From the NCBI GenBank assembly GCA_900696485.1, contig CAADGG010000033.1:1-64000 (forward strand): a DNA stretch of 64,000 nt, in the 5' to 3' direction. Numbering within the stretch: the stretch's first letter is position 1; each line of letters opens with the position of its first letter. This document shows, in pieces, positions 36,810-45,080 of this stretch. Both the position numbers and the translations under genes were made by a program. The notes under the pieces were generated by a model. The model searched no databases. It was not told the DNA's origin and saw only the letters and a program-made list of their open reading frames with translations. Source of the DNA: an uncultured Pseudomonadota bacterium (GTDB taxonomy: Bacteria > Myxococcota_A > UBA9160 > PR03).

Positions 36810-38840
36810 ATGGAGGGATGGCGAGCGAAGCGCCGGGCGGGTGGGCAGAGGTCCGGCGGGCTGGCGTTCGTCGCGCTGTTCGTCGCGTTCGGCTGGGCGC
36901 CGCCCGCTGCGACGGAACTCCCGGAGTCCGCGGCCACTGCGGCGGCGGCGCTGCGTGCGGGGCGTGCGGCGGAGCAAGCCGGTGAAGCGTCCGCGGCGGC
37001 CGCATCCTATGTCGAGGCTGCGGCGAGCGCTCCGGCCATCGCCGCGCACGCGAGGCTCTTCGAAGCCCGCGTGTGGCTGTCGGCGGGGGAGGAGGCCGCC
37101 GCCGAACGCGCGCTGCGCCAGGGGCTCGGCGGGCGGGGTGCCTCCCCGTTCGTCGAAGCGGCGCTCTACGAGGCGCTCGGATACGCGCGGCGGGCGGCCG
37201 GCGACGAGGCCGGGGCGCGCGCGGCCTGGCGGCAGGCGCTCGAGCGCGGTCCTGGGGCCGGGCGCGCCGAGCCGCTCCAGCTGCTGCTGGCGGAGTCTCT
37301 CCTGATCGCCGGAGAGACGGAGGCGGCGACGACGGAACTGCGCGCGCTCTGGATCGATGCGCCCGTCAGTGACGCGGCGCGCGTGGCGGGAGAGCGACTC
37401 GCCGCGCTCGAGCGCGATGCCCCGCTGCGCCGCGCCACCGATCATCGCGCGCGGGCCGATCGCCTGTTTGCGCTCCAGCACAGCGAAGCCGCTCTCGCCG
37501 ATTACGAGGCCGCGTTGGCGAGCGGTCTTGCCGGCGCGGATCGCGAGCACGCGGCGAGTCGTCGGGCGCATTGCCTGTTTCGGCTGCGCCGCTACGACGA
37601 GGCCGAGCGCGCGTTCGCCGGACTCGGCCGCCAGCCCGTGGCCCGGCTCTGGCGTGCGCGCGCGCAGGCCCGGCGCGGTGCCGTCGAGGAGTCGATCCGA
37701 GCGCTCGAGACGCTCGGGTCCGAGTCCCACGGTGCGACGTCGGCCTGGGCGCGGCACCTCGCAGGCCTGCTCCATGCCGGCCGCGGCCGGAGCGAACCGG
37801 CGCGGCTGCTGTTCGTGTCGGTCGCCAACGATCCCGACGCGACGCAGGAGATCGCGTTCGAGGCGCTCTGGCAGCTCGCCTGGCGTGCCTGGACTGCCGG
37901 CGACGTGGCCGAGGCGGAGCGCGGGATGGCCGCCCTCGCCGCCCGCCAGACGGATCCCCTCGAACGCCTCGGGGCGCGCTACTGGCAGGCGCGGGCGCAG
38001 GGCGGCAAGCCGGGGGCGGTCGCGCTGGCGGCGATCGTCGCAGAGTATCCGTTTACCTATTACGGCTGGCGCGCCGCACAGCGGGGGCCTGCGGCCGGCG
38101 CGTCGGTTCGGCCGATCCCGGCCGGCCCTTCGGCGCTCGAGGAGGCGGACCTGCTGCCGGCGCGCATCCTGCTCGCCGCGGGCTTCGACGCCGACGCGCA
38201 GGCCGAGCTGACGCGGCTGGACACGCGGGCGCGCGGGCTCGCCGACCGGCTTGCGCTGGGCGCCCTCTACGTCGCGGCCGGAAGCTGGGATTCCGCCCAG
38301 GCGCTGGTGGAGCGCGCCTACCGGGAGCCGCTCGCTCGCGGGCCGGCCGCCGGCCCGGCGGCGCTCTGGCGGCTCGCCTGGCCCGACGCGTACGGGGATC
38401 TCCTGCGCGCGGCGCTGCCGCGGGACGCGCGGATCGACGCGGCGCTGGTCGCGGCCGTGATGCGGGAGGAGAGCCGCTATCGAGCCGATGCGGTGTCGGT
38501 GACCGGGGCGCTCGGGCTGCTGCAGATCATGCCCGACACCGGATCGCGTCTGGCGCGTGAGCTCGGCATCGAAGCGTTCGCGCCGGCCCTTCTGCTCGAC
38601 CCGGGCCCGAACCTGCGACTCGGCAGCCACTATCTCGACCGGTTGTTCCGGCGCTTCGAGGGCCATCTGCCGGCCGTGATCGCGAGCTACAACGCCGGTC
38701 CCGGCGCGGTGTCGGAATGGCTGGCGGCGCCGAAACGCGCCGACGACGAATGGATCGAAGCGATCCCGTACGCCGAGACGCGCGCCTACGTGAAGCGGGT
38801 TCTGCGCAGCCGACATGTGTATCGGTCGCTCTCGCCATGA
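36810..38840 (+). CDS. Soluble lytic murein transglycosylase (Slt70-like)
   Basis: A 676-residue exported enzyme that cleaves peptidoglycan glycan strands. The signal peptide (LAFVALFVAFGWAPPAA) precedes a long superhelical domain of TPR-like helices (residues about 40-500), then the SLT domain: catalytic Glu in AVMREESRY (about residue 552), GALGLLQIMP, LDPGPNLRLGSHYL and the AxYNAGP signature (ASYNAGPGAV). ATG 36810 has no clear Shine-Dalgarno. It is divergent from the GHL10-like lipoprotein gene, and both probably act on the cell wall. Confidence 0.93.
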   Translation: MEGWRAKRRAGGQRSGGLAFVALFVAFGWAPPAATELPESAATAAAALRAGRAAEQAGEASAAAASYVEAAASAPAIAAHARLFEARVWLSAGEEAAAERALRQGLGGRGASPFVEAALYEALGYARRAAGDEAGARAAWRQALERGPGAGRAEPLQLLLAESLLIAGETEAATTELRALWIDAPVSDAARVAGERLAALERDAPLRRATDHRARADRLFALQHSEAALADYEAALASGLAGADREHAASRRAHCLFRLRRYDEAERAFAGLGRQPVARLWRARAQARRGAVEESIRALETLGSESHGATSAWARHLAGLLHAGRGRSEPARLLFVSVANDPDATQEIAFEALWQLAWRAWTAGDVAEAERGMAALAARQTDPLERLGARYWQARAQGGKPGAVALAAIVAEYPFTYYGWRAAQRGPAAGASVRPIPAGPSALEEADLLPARILLAAGFDADAQAELTRLDTRARGLADRLALGALYVAAGSWDSAQALVERAYREPLARGPAAGPAALWRLAWPDAYGDLLRAALPRDARIDAALVAAVMREESRYRADAVSVTGALGLLQIMPDTGSRLARELGIEAFAPALLLDPGPNLRLGSHYLDRLFRRFEGHLPAVIASYNAGPGAVSEWLAAPKRADDEWIEAIPYAETRAYVKRVLRSRHVYRSLSP

Positions 38841-39805
38841 GCGCCGTCCTGCCGTGCCCGCGCCCCGGTGCGTCCGATCTCGATCTGCTCGGGATCGGCC
38901 AGTGCTCGATCGACCACGTCTGCACGGTCGAAGGCCTGCCGCGGTTCGGCGGCAAGGAAGCGATGCTCGCCTACGAAGTGCTGCCGGGCGGGCAGGTGGC
39001 GACCGCGCTGCTCGCCGGAGCGCGCCTGGGCCTGCGCGGCGCCTTCATCGGAGCCACCGGAACCGACGGCGCCGCCGACGTCGTGCTCGCTCCGCTGGCC
39101 GCGGCCGGGATCGATGTCACCGGCGTACGCCGCGTCTCGGGCGCCGCGACGCGCCTTGCGACGATCCTCGTCGATCGCGCGAACGGCGAGCGCACGGTGC
39201 TCTGGTACCGAGATCCGCGCCTGCGCCTGCGACTCGAAGACGTGCCGCACGCGCAGATCGCCCGCGCTCGCTGCGTCCTGCTCGATGGCGATGACCCGGA
39301 CGTCTCGGCTCATGCGGCGCAGCGGGCACGCGATGCGGGCGTACCGGTCGTGCTCGACGTCGATGCACTCGACGCCGGAACCGAGAGGCTGCTCGCGCTG
39401 GCGGATTTCCCGGTCGTTTCGCGCGAAGTCGCGGAAGCGCTCGGGGACACGGGTGGCGTCCGAGAAGGACTCGTGCGGCTCGTCGCGAACGGAGCGCGGA
39501 TGGCGGTCGTGACGCTCGGCGACTTCGGTTGCCTGGCGCGCCTCGGGGACCGCGAGTTCGCGAGTCCGGCGTTCCCGATCGCCCCGCGCGACACGACGGG
39601 CGCCGGGGACGTCTTCCACGCCGCCTTCATCTGGGGGCTCCTCGAGGGTCTCGGGCCGGAGGCGCTGCTGCGCGCGGCCAATGCGGCGGCGGCCATCAGC
39701 TGCCGCGCGCTCGGCGCACAAGGGGGACTGCCGACGCGCGCGGAGCTCGGTGCGTTCCTGCGGGATCACGCCCCGGGACCCTGGCGGGAGCCGGCCTCGC
39801 GCTGA
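38837..39805 (+). CDS. PfkB-family carbohydrate kinase
   Basis: A 322-residue ribokinase-fold kinase. N-terminal LDLLGIGQCSIDHVCTVEGLP and GGKEAMLAYEVLPGGQVATA carry the substrate-binding GG region; the C-terminal PfkB signature DTTGAGDVFHAAF holds the catalytic Asp at about residue 257. The ATG overlaps the slt stop (ATGA). Substrate (sugar, nucleoside or sugar phosphate) is undetermined. Coupling to a wall hydrolase suggests a possible role in cell-wall sugar recycling, which is inference. Confidence 0.88.
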   Translation: MSAVLPCPRPGASDLDLLGIGQCSIDHVCTVEGLPRFGGKEAMLAYEVLPGGQVATALLAGARLGLRGAFIGATGTDGAADVVLAPLAAAGIDVTGVRRVSGAATRLATILVDRANGERTVLWYRDPRLRLRLEDVPHAQIARARCVLLDGDDPDVSAHAAQRARDAGVPVVLDVDALDAGTERLLALADFPVVSREVAEALGDTGGVREGLVRLVANGARMAVVTLGDFGCLARLGDREFASPAFPIAPRDTTGAGDVFHAAFIWGLLEGLGPEALLRAANAAAAISCRALGAQGGLPTRAELGAFLRDHAPGPWREPASR

Positions 39806-39849
39806 AGCAAGCCGCCCGGCCGACCGAAACGGATCGGCGGAGGTCTTTC

Positions 39850-40302
39850 ATGACGAACCCGACCCGGCGACGTTGCGGCGGCGGCGCTCACCTCGGTCTG
39901 CTGCTGGTCATCCTCGCCCTGGCCGTCGGAGCCGGCGCGTGGAACTACCGGCGCAACCTGGTCGCCGAGCAGCAGGAGCAAGCGGCGCGTCCACTGTCCG
40001 GCTACGAGCACGACGATCTGCTGGCGCTTGCCGCGGCCTACCGCACCGAAGTCGATGCACTCACCCGGCGCTACCAGGGCGTTCGCAGCGAGCGGGTCGT
40101 GGCGCGCGAACGCGGCTTCTTCGGCGATCAGATCGACGAGTACGAGCGCGTCCGCCGGCGCAGTGGCACGCACCGGGAAGTGGGCGCTGCACTCGGGGAG
40201 GCGGAAGCCGCACTGCGCGAGATCGAACAGGAGCTGGCCACCCGTCGCAGTGAAACCGGGACCGGCCTCGAGCTTCACTTGCGGCGACTGCTGACGCTCT
40301 AG
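39850..40302 (+). CDS. Single-pass membrane protein with coiled coil
   Basis: A 150-residue protein (GGAGG before ATG 39850). One hydrophobic helix (LGLLLVILALAVGAGAW) near residues 15-32 follows a basic N-terminus, then a charged helical region rich in Arg and Glu (RTEVDALTRRYQGVRSERVV and EAEAALREIEQELATRRSE). Bitopic with a coiled coil outside or inside. No family recognised. Its stop is followed by a weak AGGGTCC/GGACCCT hairpin (40301-40334) towards the convergent FYDLN gene. Confidence 0.65.
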   Translation: MTNPTRRRCGGGAHLGLLLVILALAVGAGAWNYRRNLVAEQQEQAARPLSGYEHDDLLALAAAYRTEVDALTRRYQGVRSERVVARERGFFGDQIDEYERVRRRSGTHREVGAALGEAEAALREIEQELATRRSETGTGLELHLRRLLTL

Positions 40303-40348
40303 GGTCCTGTCTCAGAAGTTCGCCGCCGGACCCTCGAACCCCTCGACG

Positions 40349-41167
40349 CTAATCGTCGTCGCCGGCGAACACGTCCTCGTCTTCGGCCTCGCCCGGCGCG
40401 AACAGATCCGGCTCGGTGTCATCGACCTCGGTCCGCACACCGAGATCGAACTCCTCGTCGTAGCGGACCGTGCCATCGTCCTCGTCGTCGAGGAGCGGAG
40501 CCATCGGACGCGGCTGCTTGCGCGGTGCGGGAGGGTGGGCGGCGGCCGGCGTGGTGACCTTGGGTCGTTGGCGTTGGTCGGCGCCGCACTTGGGGCACAA
40601 GGGTTCCGGTCGGTTCAGGTCGTAGAAGCTCGCCTCGCACTGAAAGCAGCTCCACTTGCGTCCGAGCTTCGAGGCGATCTCGCTGCCCACGGTAACCGCC
40701 ACCGTCCGCGGCGGTCCGGCGGCCGCGCGGCTCGCCTTGCGCGCGGGAGCGGCCGGTTGGGCGGCGTCGGCGGACTTGGAGGTCGCCTTCTGGCGCCGCG
40801 CGGGCGGCGTCTTCGGCGCCGCGCTCGCAACCGACTTCTGGGCAGCCGCCTTGCGCGCGCTGCTGGCGGCGCGCGGCGTCGCCTTGCCGCGGGAGGCCGC
40901 CGGCTGGGCGGCTTTCGAGGCGGCCTTGGTGGCGGATCGGGCCGCCGGTGCGGACTTTCCGGCCGTGCGGGTCGTCGCGGCGGTCTTCTTCGGGGCTTCG
41001 GCCTTCCCGGCGGCGCGCTTGCTCGCCCGGCCTCCGGCCGCGGCCTCTCCGCCGCGCGCCGTGTCCGCTTTGCGGGCGGCCGCGGCCTTCGGCTTCGCCG
41101 CGCTCTTCTTGCTGGGCCGTGCCGGCTTCTTGCCGGCTTTCTTCGGGGCGCTCTTTCGAATCGCCAT
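40349..41167 (-). CDS. FYDLN zinc-domain protein (TIGR02300-like) with histone H1-like tail
   Basis: A 272-residue protein from ATG 41167, which overlaps the upstream stop by one base and has GGGAGGGG before it. Residues 1-155 are a low-complexity Lys/Ala/Arg tail (AGKKPARPSKKSAAKPKAA and so on) like histone H1 or Hc1-type DNA compaction proteins. Residues about 165-205 hold the FYDLN core with two CxxC knuckles (SCFQCEASFYDLNRPEPLCP, then CGAD). The C-terminus is strongly acidic (EDEDVFAGDDD). The charge pattern suggests nucleic-acid binding with an acidic self-shielding end. Function of the family is unknown. Confidence 0.85.
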   Translation of the reverse strand: MAIRKSAPKKAGKKPARPSKKSAAKPKAAAARKADTARGGEAAAGGRASKRAAGKAEAPKKTAATTRTAGKSAPAARSATKAASKAAQPAASRGKATPRAASSARKAAAQKSVASAAPKTPPARRQKATSKSADAAQPAAPARKASRAAAGPPRTVAVTVGSEIASKLGRKWSCFQCEASFYDLNRPEPLCPKCGADQRQRPKVTTPAAAHPPAPRKQPRPMAPLLDDEDDGTVRYDEEFDLGVRTEVDDTEPDLFAPGEAEDEDVFAGDDD

Positions 41168-42567
41168 CACCCCTCCCTCGGAACGAGGCGGATCGCCTCG
41201 TGCGACAGATTGTGCAAACCGAGAGCGCGCAGATCTTGCTCGCCGTCGATCTGTGCATGATCGAGTTCGACCCAGACGTCCCGCGGAACCTCGAGACCCG
41301 CCGCGGCCAGCCATCGTCGCGCCAAGTCGTCGAGTGCGCGCCGGGCGGTTGCCGGCGAATCGGGACCCTCGGCATTCTTGACCGGTGCGTACTCCTCCTC
41401 CCGCTCCACCTCCAGCACGGCGCTCGCGGCGGCGGCCGGCAGCGCGTCGAAGAGGAAGCGCTCGAGCTTGTAGCCATTCGGGGTGGAAGGGGACAGCATT
41501 CGTCCCGTCGCATCGATCGCGGGGATCTTCTTCGCCGAGGCGTGGTACGGAAGCAGGGATTCGGCATCGGCTGCCACCCGCTCGGCGAAGGCCGTAGCGA
41601 TCCCATGGAGCGCGATGCTGCCGGCCCAGTACACGAGCTCCCCGTCCGCATCGCGAAGATGGCGGTGTTCGTCATCGATCTCGGTGTACTCCACGACGCC
41701 GATCCGTCCATCGACCTGCGCGACGACGCCGACTTTCTCCATCGGGTCGAGCTTGCGCACCACCTTCGCGGACATCTCGGCGCCGGTGAGGGCGTGCAAG
41801 CCGAGGAAGAGCGGGTCGAGGAGCGGGGCGAGGGGATTGTCGACCTGGTAGTACGAGATCGTGTCGACGCCACGGCGTCTCATGTCCGCGAGGGCTCCGG
41901 AATCGGCGAGTGCGGAGAACGCGCCACCGTGGCCGTTGGGGCTCTCCACGATGCGGCCCGGGCTCTCGAGCAGCAGGCGGCCTTCGAAATCGAGGCTCGG
42001 CACCGTCGACTGGCGCACGAAGAACACGTCCTCGGCGGGGAGGCCGAAGTGATCGTGGGTGGCGAAGAAGCTCCGCGTCGGGGCGTCGGTGGCGGCGCTG
42101 GTCATCACATACCACGGAATCGGGACGTTCCAGCGCCGCCGCGCGCCGCGCAGCTTCTGGGCCTGGAGCTCGAAGAGCGAGCGATCGCTCGTCGGACCGA
42201 TCGGGAACAGCCCCTTGGGTCCATCGAAGCCGAGCCGCGTGCCCTGACCGCCCGCGACGACGAAGGCGGCCACGCGGCCTTCGGACAAGAGGGAGTTCCC
42301 CTGTTCCCAAGCCTCGGTGCGCCGCTGACGGTTTCCCCCTCGGGAAGGCAGGGGCTCGACGGGTGCCGGTTCGAGTCGCCTCTGGCCGGGCGCGACGAGT
42401 TGGCGCGTGCGCTCGTAGGCCCGCCGCAGCGCCTCGAGATCGATGCTCGCGGCCTGCTGCGCCAGCGCTTGCCGGTCTTCGGGCGCAAGGGCATCCCAGA
42501 ACCGGAACACGTGGTCCTGTCCGAATGCGGCGAAGCGCTCGCGGAGTTGCTCGATGGGTTGCGTCAC
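41167..42567 (-). CDS. Eukaryotic-type UDP-sugar (UDP-GlcNAc-like) pyrophosphorylase
   Basis: Forms a UDP-sugar from UTP and a sugar 1-phosphate. A 466-residue protein if started at GTG 42567 (TQPIEQLRERF); TTG 42624 would add 19 residues with no similarity expected. The nucleotide-binding loop is VVAGGQGTRLGFDGPKG at about residues 101-117, followed by ESPNGHGGAFSAL, YYQVDNPLAPLLDP, KVVRKLDPMEKVGVV and NGYKLERFLFDALP, all marks of the UAP1/UDPGP group rather than bacterial GlmU. It is coupled to the FYDLN gene. Confidence 0.85.
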   Translation of the reverse strand: MTQPIEQLRERFAAFGQDHVFRFWDALAPEDRQALAQQAASIDLEALRRAYERTRQLVAPGQRRLEPAPVEPLPSRGGNRQRRTEAWEQGNSLLSEGRVAAFVVAGGQGTRLGFDGPKGLFPIGPTSDRSLFELQAQKLRGARRRWNVPIPWYVMTSAATDAPTRSFFATHDHFGLPAEDVFFVRQSTVPSLDFEGRLLLESPGRIVESPNGHGGAFSALADSGALADMRRRGVDTISYYQVDNPLAPLLDPLFLGLHALTGAEMSAKVVRKLDPMEKVGVVAQVDGRIGVVEYTEIDDEHRHLRDADGELVYWAGSIALHGIATAFAERVAADAESLLPYHASAKKIPAIDATGRMLSPSTPNGYKLERFLFDALPAAAASAVLEVEREEEYAPVKNAEGPDSPATARRALDDLARRWLAAAGLEVPRDVWVELDHAQIDGEQDLRALGLHNLSHEAIRLVPREG

Positions 42568-42870
42568 GTCGATCGATGGCTGCCCGGGCGGACGAGCTGA
42601 GGGGCGCGAGGCCAAGTAGCACAACGAAGTATCGAAGCAACCCCCGCGGGAGACAGGGCGGCGTGGCCCCGAGCAGAGGCGGATCCGGCCGGGACCACTT
42701 CCCGAGCCGATGGATCCTATTTGACATAATCATTCTTATCGGCGCAAAACCGGATGCGGTCGCTGGACGAAAACGTCGAAGTCCCTCCCGGCGACGGCAC
42801 GTCGATGCGGAGGCATGGGCCCTGCCGTGGCGCGCGGCGACCGGGAGTCGCGGCGTTCACTCGAAGCCCG
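42568..42870. other. Intergenic region upstream of the UDP-sugar pyrophosphorylase
   Basis: A 303-bp gap between two minus-strand genes. It contains an isolated AT-rich patch at 42720-42742 (TTGACATAATCATTCTTATC on the plus strand) that contrasts with the GC-rich surroundings and probably holds a promoter; its minus-strand reading GATAAGAATGATTATG loosely resembles a Fur box. No gene is supported. Confidence 0.4.
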
Positions 42871-44247
42871 TCACCGAGCGTGCCAGAGGCGTTTCTCGAA
42901 GCGCTGGAGCAAAAGCGAGCGGAGAGCTTCTGCTGCCTCCTCGCTGCGCAGGATGCCGGCGTGGTCGACGTCGAGCGGGAGGACGGTTCGGGCTTCTTGC
43001 ACCGCCTCGCGGCGAGCCTGGCTCTGGACGCTGATGACGCCATCGCTCGACGGACCGAACGAACGCTCGTCGCGCCGGAATCCGAACAGCAGGTGGAACT
43101 GGGTCGGGGACGAGAGCGCATGGCGGCGCGCCGGTTCGCCCGGGTGGTAGAAGAGCTGTTCGAGGAACTCACTTCCCGGACGCATGTCGAGCCACGAGAA
43201 GACGACGATCGACTCGGGGGCGCGCTCGACGTTGGCTGCCGACTCGCTACCGGCCCACGGGGTCGACAGCGAGACGAACAGAGGAACGTCGAGGTTCGCG
43301 GCTCTCGTGCCCAACTGGTGGATGAACGCGCGGGAGACCAGGCCGCCCATGCTGTGGGCGACCACCGCCATCGACGCGAATCCGTGCCGGAGATGGAGTT
43401 CGGCGATCGTATCGGTGAGGTGTTGCACGATGCTCTCTAGCCGAACCCCGGACGGATAGAAGTACACCCAGGGCTGGAAGCGATCGCGGTCCAGCGCGGC
43501 GATCAAGTTGGCGAACTCCTGCGGATAGCCACCCATCCCGTGGACGAAGAGCACCGGAATCCTGTCGGCGTCGTACTCGTCGAGGAAGTAGACGCCGGGC
43601 CCGACCTCGAACAGGAAATCGACGAAGCGCCACAGGCCGAGCCGGCCACTGGCGGGTCCGAGTCTCGGATCCGCGAGATCGACGACGTCCCCCGCGACGC
43701 TGAAGCGCCCAAGGCTGAAGTTCCGCGGATCGCGAGGGGCGCGCGCTTCGAGCGCGAGGATGTCGTAGTGCTCTGCGAGCGCAGCGTCGTGCGGGATCAC
43801 GAGCTCGACGTCATCGAGCGTCTCACCGGGTCCGAGCCGGAACGGGGGCTGGGGGGACAACGCCGGTTCGCCGGGGTCGTAGCTGCGGTTGCGATTCTCG
43901 TCGACGAACGCGGCCAGCCGGAAGCTGCCCGGCGTCACCGCGAACCCGAAGCGGCCGGCACCGGCGAGCGGGAAGTGATCGATGATGCGGTACGTGGGCT
44001 CGCGGGTCTCGGGATCGAGCGCGTTTTCGGGTTCGGATCGCCGCAGCAACACGACGATGATCGGCTGCTCGCTCGGGACGTCGACCCGCACCTCGCCGCG
44101 AACCCGCGCGAATCGTTGCAACGCCTCGCGCTGCGCCCTCACCCCGAGCCAGGCGCAGCCCGGCAGGAGCAATACGCAACAGAATCCCGCGAGGGCGCAG
44201 CGAACGATCCCGGTCCGGATCGGCGCGCGGATCGCGAGTTCCTCCAT
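42871..44247 (-). CDS. Alpha/beta-hydrolase (PGAP1/lipase-like) lipoprotein
   Basis: A 458-residue lipoprotein from ATG 44247 (AAGGGAGG upstream). The lipobox is LPGC near residue 31. Residues 45-150 are a beta-sandwich-like N-terminal domain with a calcium-type loop (DENRNRSYDPGEPA). The hydrolase domain follows: RIPVLFVHGMGGYPQEF, the nucleophile elbow VVAHSMGGLVSR, VSLSTPWAGSESA, a Asp/His end in SSDGVISVQSQ and LPLDVDHAGIL. It is probably an outer-membrane esterase or lipase. It follows the YfgM-like gene by 47 bp. Confidence 0.85.
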   Translation of the reverse strand: MEELAIRAPIRTGIVRCALAGFCCVLLLPGCAWLGVRAQREALQRFARVRGEVRVDVPSEQPIIVVLLRRSEPENALDPETREPTYRIIDHFPLAGAGRFGFAVTPGSFRLAAFVDENRNRSYDPGEPALSPQPPFRLGPGETLDDVELVIPHDAALAEHYDILALEARAPRDPRNFSLGRFSVAGDVVDLADPRLGPASGRLGLWRFVDFLFEVGPGVYFLDEYDADRIPVLFVHGMGGYPQEFANLIAALDRDRFQPWVYFYPSGVRLESIVQHLTDTIAELHLRHGFASMAVVAHSMGGLVSRAFIHQLGTRAANLDVPLFVSLSTPWAGSESAANVERAPESIVVFSWLDMRPGSEFLEQLFYHPGEPARRHALSSPTQFHLLFGFRRDERSFGPSSDGVISVQSQARREAVQEARTVLPLDVDHAGILRSEEAAEALRSLLLQRFEKRLWHAR

Positions 44248-44294
44248 GCCTCCCTTCCCGCCGTGCCTCCCTCGCGATCGCCGCGAGCCAGGCC

Positions 44295-45029
44295 TCAGTT
44301 CGCGGCTTGGAGCTCTGCGAGTCGACTCTCGAGATGCGGCGGCAGCCGGAAGTCCGCGGTGTCGCCCTGCAGGCGCGCGAAGATTGCCAGGGCTTCGTCT
44401 CGCCGTCCCGCGTCGGCCCAGCAACGCGCGGCGTCGGCGAGCGCGTCGAAGCGCAATGGATACCCGGGGATCTCGGCGGCCGCGGCATGCGCGCGGGCGG
44501 CGGCCTCGAAATCGCTGTTCGCCTCGTGCAGCACGGCGACGCGCCGCAGTGCCACGGCTCGAACCGGGGACGACGCTGGCAGGTCCGCCACGGCCTGCTC
44601 GACGACCTCTCGCGCGCGATCGGTGGCCCCGAGCTCCTCGAAGATCCGGCTCGCGTCGAGTGCGGCCAAGGCCTGGGCCGGCGTTCCGGAGTGCTCTTCC
44701 ACGATGCTCAGAAACCGCTCGACGTATTCGGTACGAATCGCCCGCGCAGTCTCGGGATTTGCGGGCTCGGGGGCGATCAGGTCGGTGGCCGAGCCGCCCA
44801 TCGCCACGATGTACTCGGTGCGCACCCGGGCCATCTCCGCCGCCGCGGCGTCCGCCGCCGAGGCTCGCCACGCGCGGATGCTGCCGATCGACGCGGCGGC
44901 CAGCAGGATCGCGCCGGCGGTCCCGAGGATCAGCAGCGGGTTCGCGGACACCCAGCGCACGAGGCGGTCGCTCAACGACTCGAGCTGTTCGAGGGTATCC
45001 GCGGGCGCGTTCTTGCGATGCTGAGCCAA
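44295..45029 (-). CDS. YfgM-like single-pass TPR protein
   Basis: A 244-residue protein with an N-terminal membrane helix (LLILGTAGAILLAAASIGSI) and helical tetratricopeptide pairs behind it (ALAALDASRIFEELGATDRA, RFDALADAARCWADAGRRDE). In many proteobacteria yfgM lies beside bamB and der and its product links the SecYEG translocon to periplasmic chaperones. Here it follows der by 51 bp, keeping part of that order, but there is no bamB. Confidence 0.83.
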   Translation of the reverse strand: MAQHRKNAPADTLEQLESLSDRLVRWVSANPLLILGTAGAILLAAASIGSIRAWRASAADAAAAEMARVRTEYIVAMGGSATDLIAPEPANPETARAIRTEYVERFLSIVEEHSGTPAQALAALDASRIFEELGATDRAREVVEQAVADLPASSPVRAVALRRVAVLHEANSDFEAAARAHAAAAEIPGYPLRFDALADAARCWADAGRRDEALAIFARLQGDTADFRLPPHLESRLAELQAAN

Positions 45030-45080
45030 GAGGATCTCCGGGTCGTGAGGCCAAGCGCGGGCCGCGCAGTGTAACCGGCC

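Noticed and set aside
35643..38816. Very long minus-strand open frame (over 1000 codons) across the lytic transglycosylase and GHL10-like genes
   Set aside because: Arg/Ala/Pro-rich shadow with no domain; the overlapping frames encode recognisable proteins.
42724..42742. Fur box in the AT-rich patch upstream of the UDP-sugar pyrophosphorylase
   Set aside because: Only a loose match to the 19-bp consensus, with broken symmetry, and no iron gene nearby.
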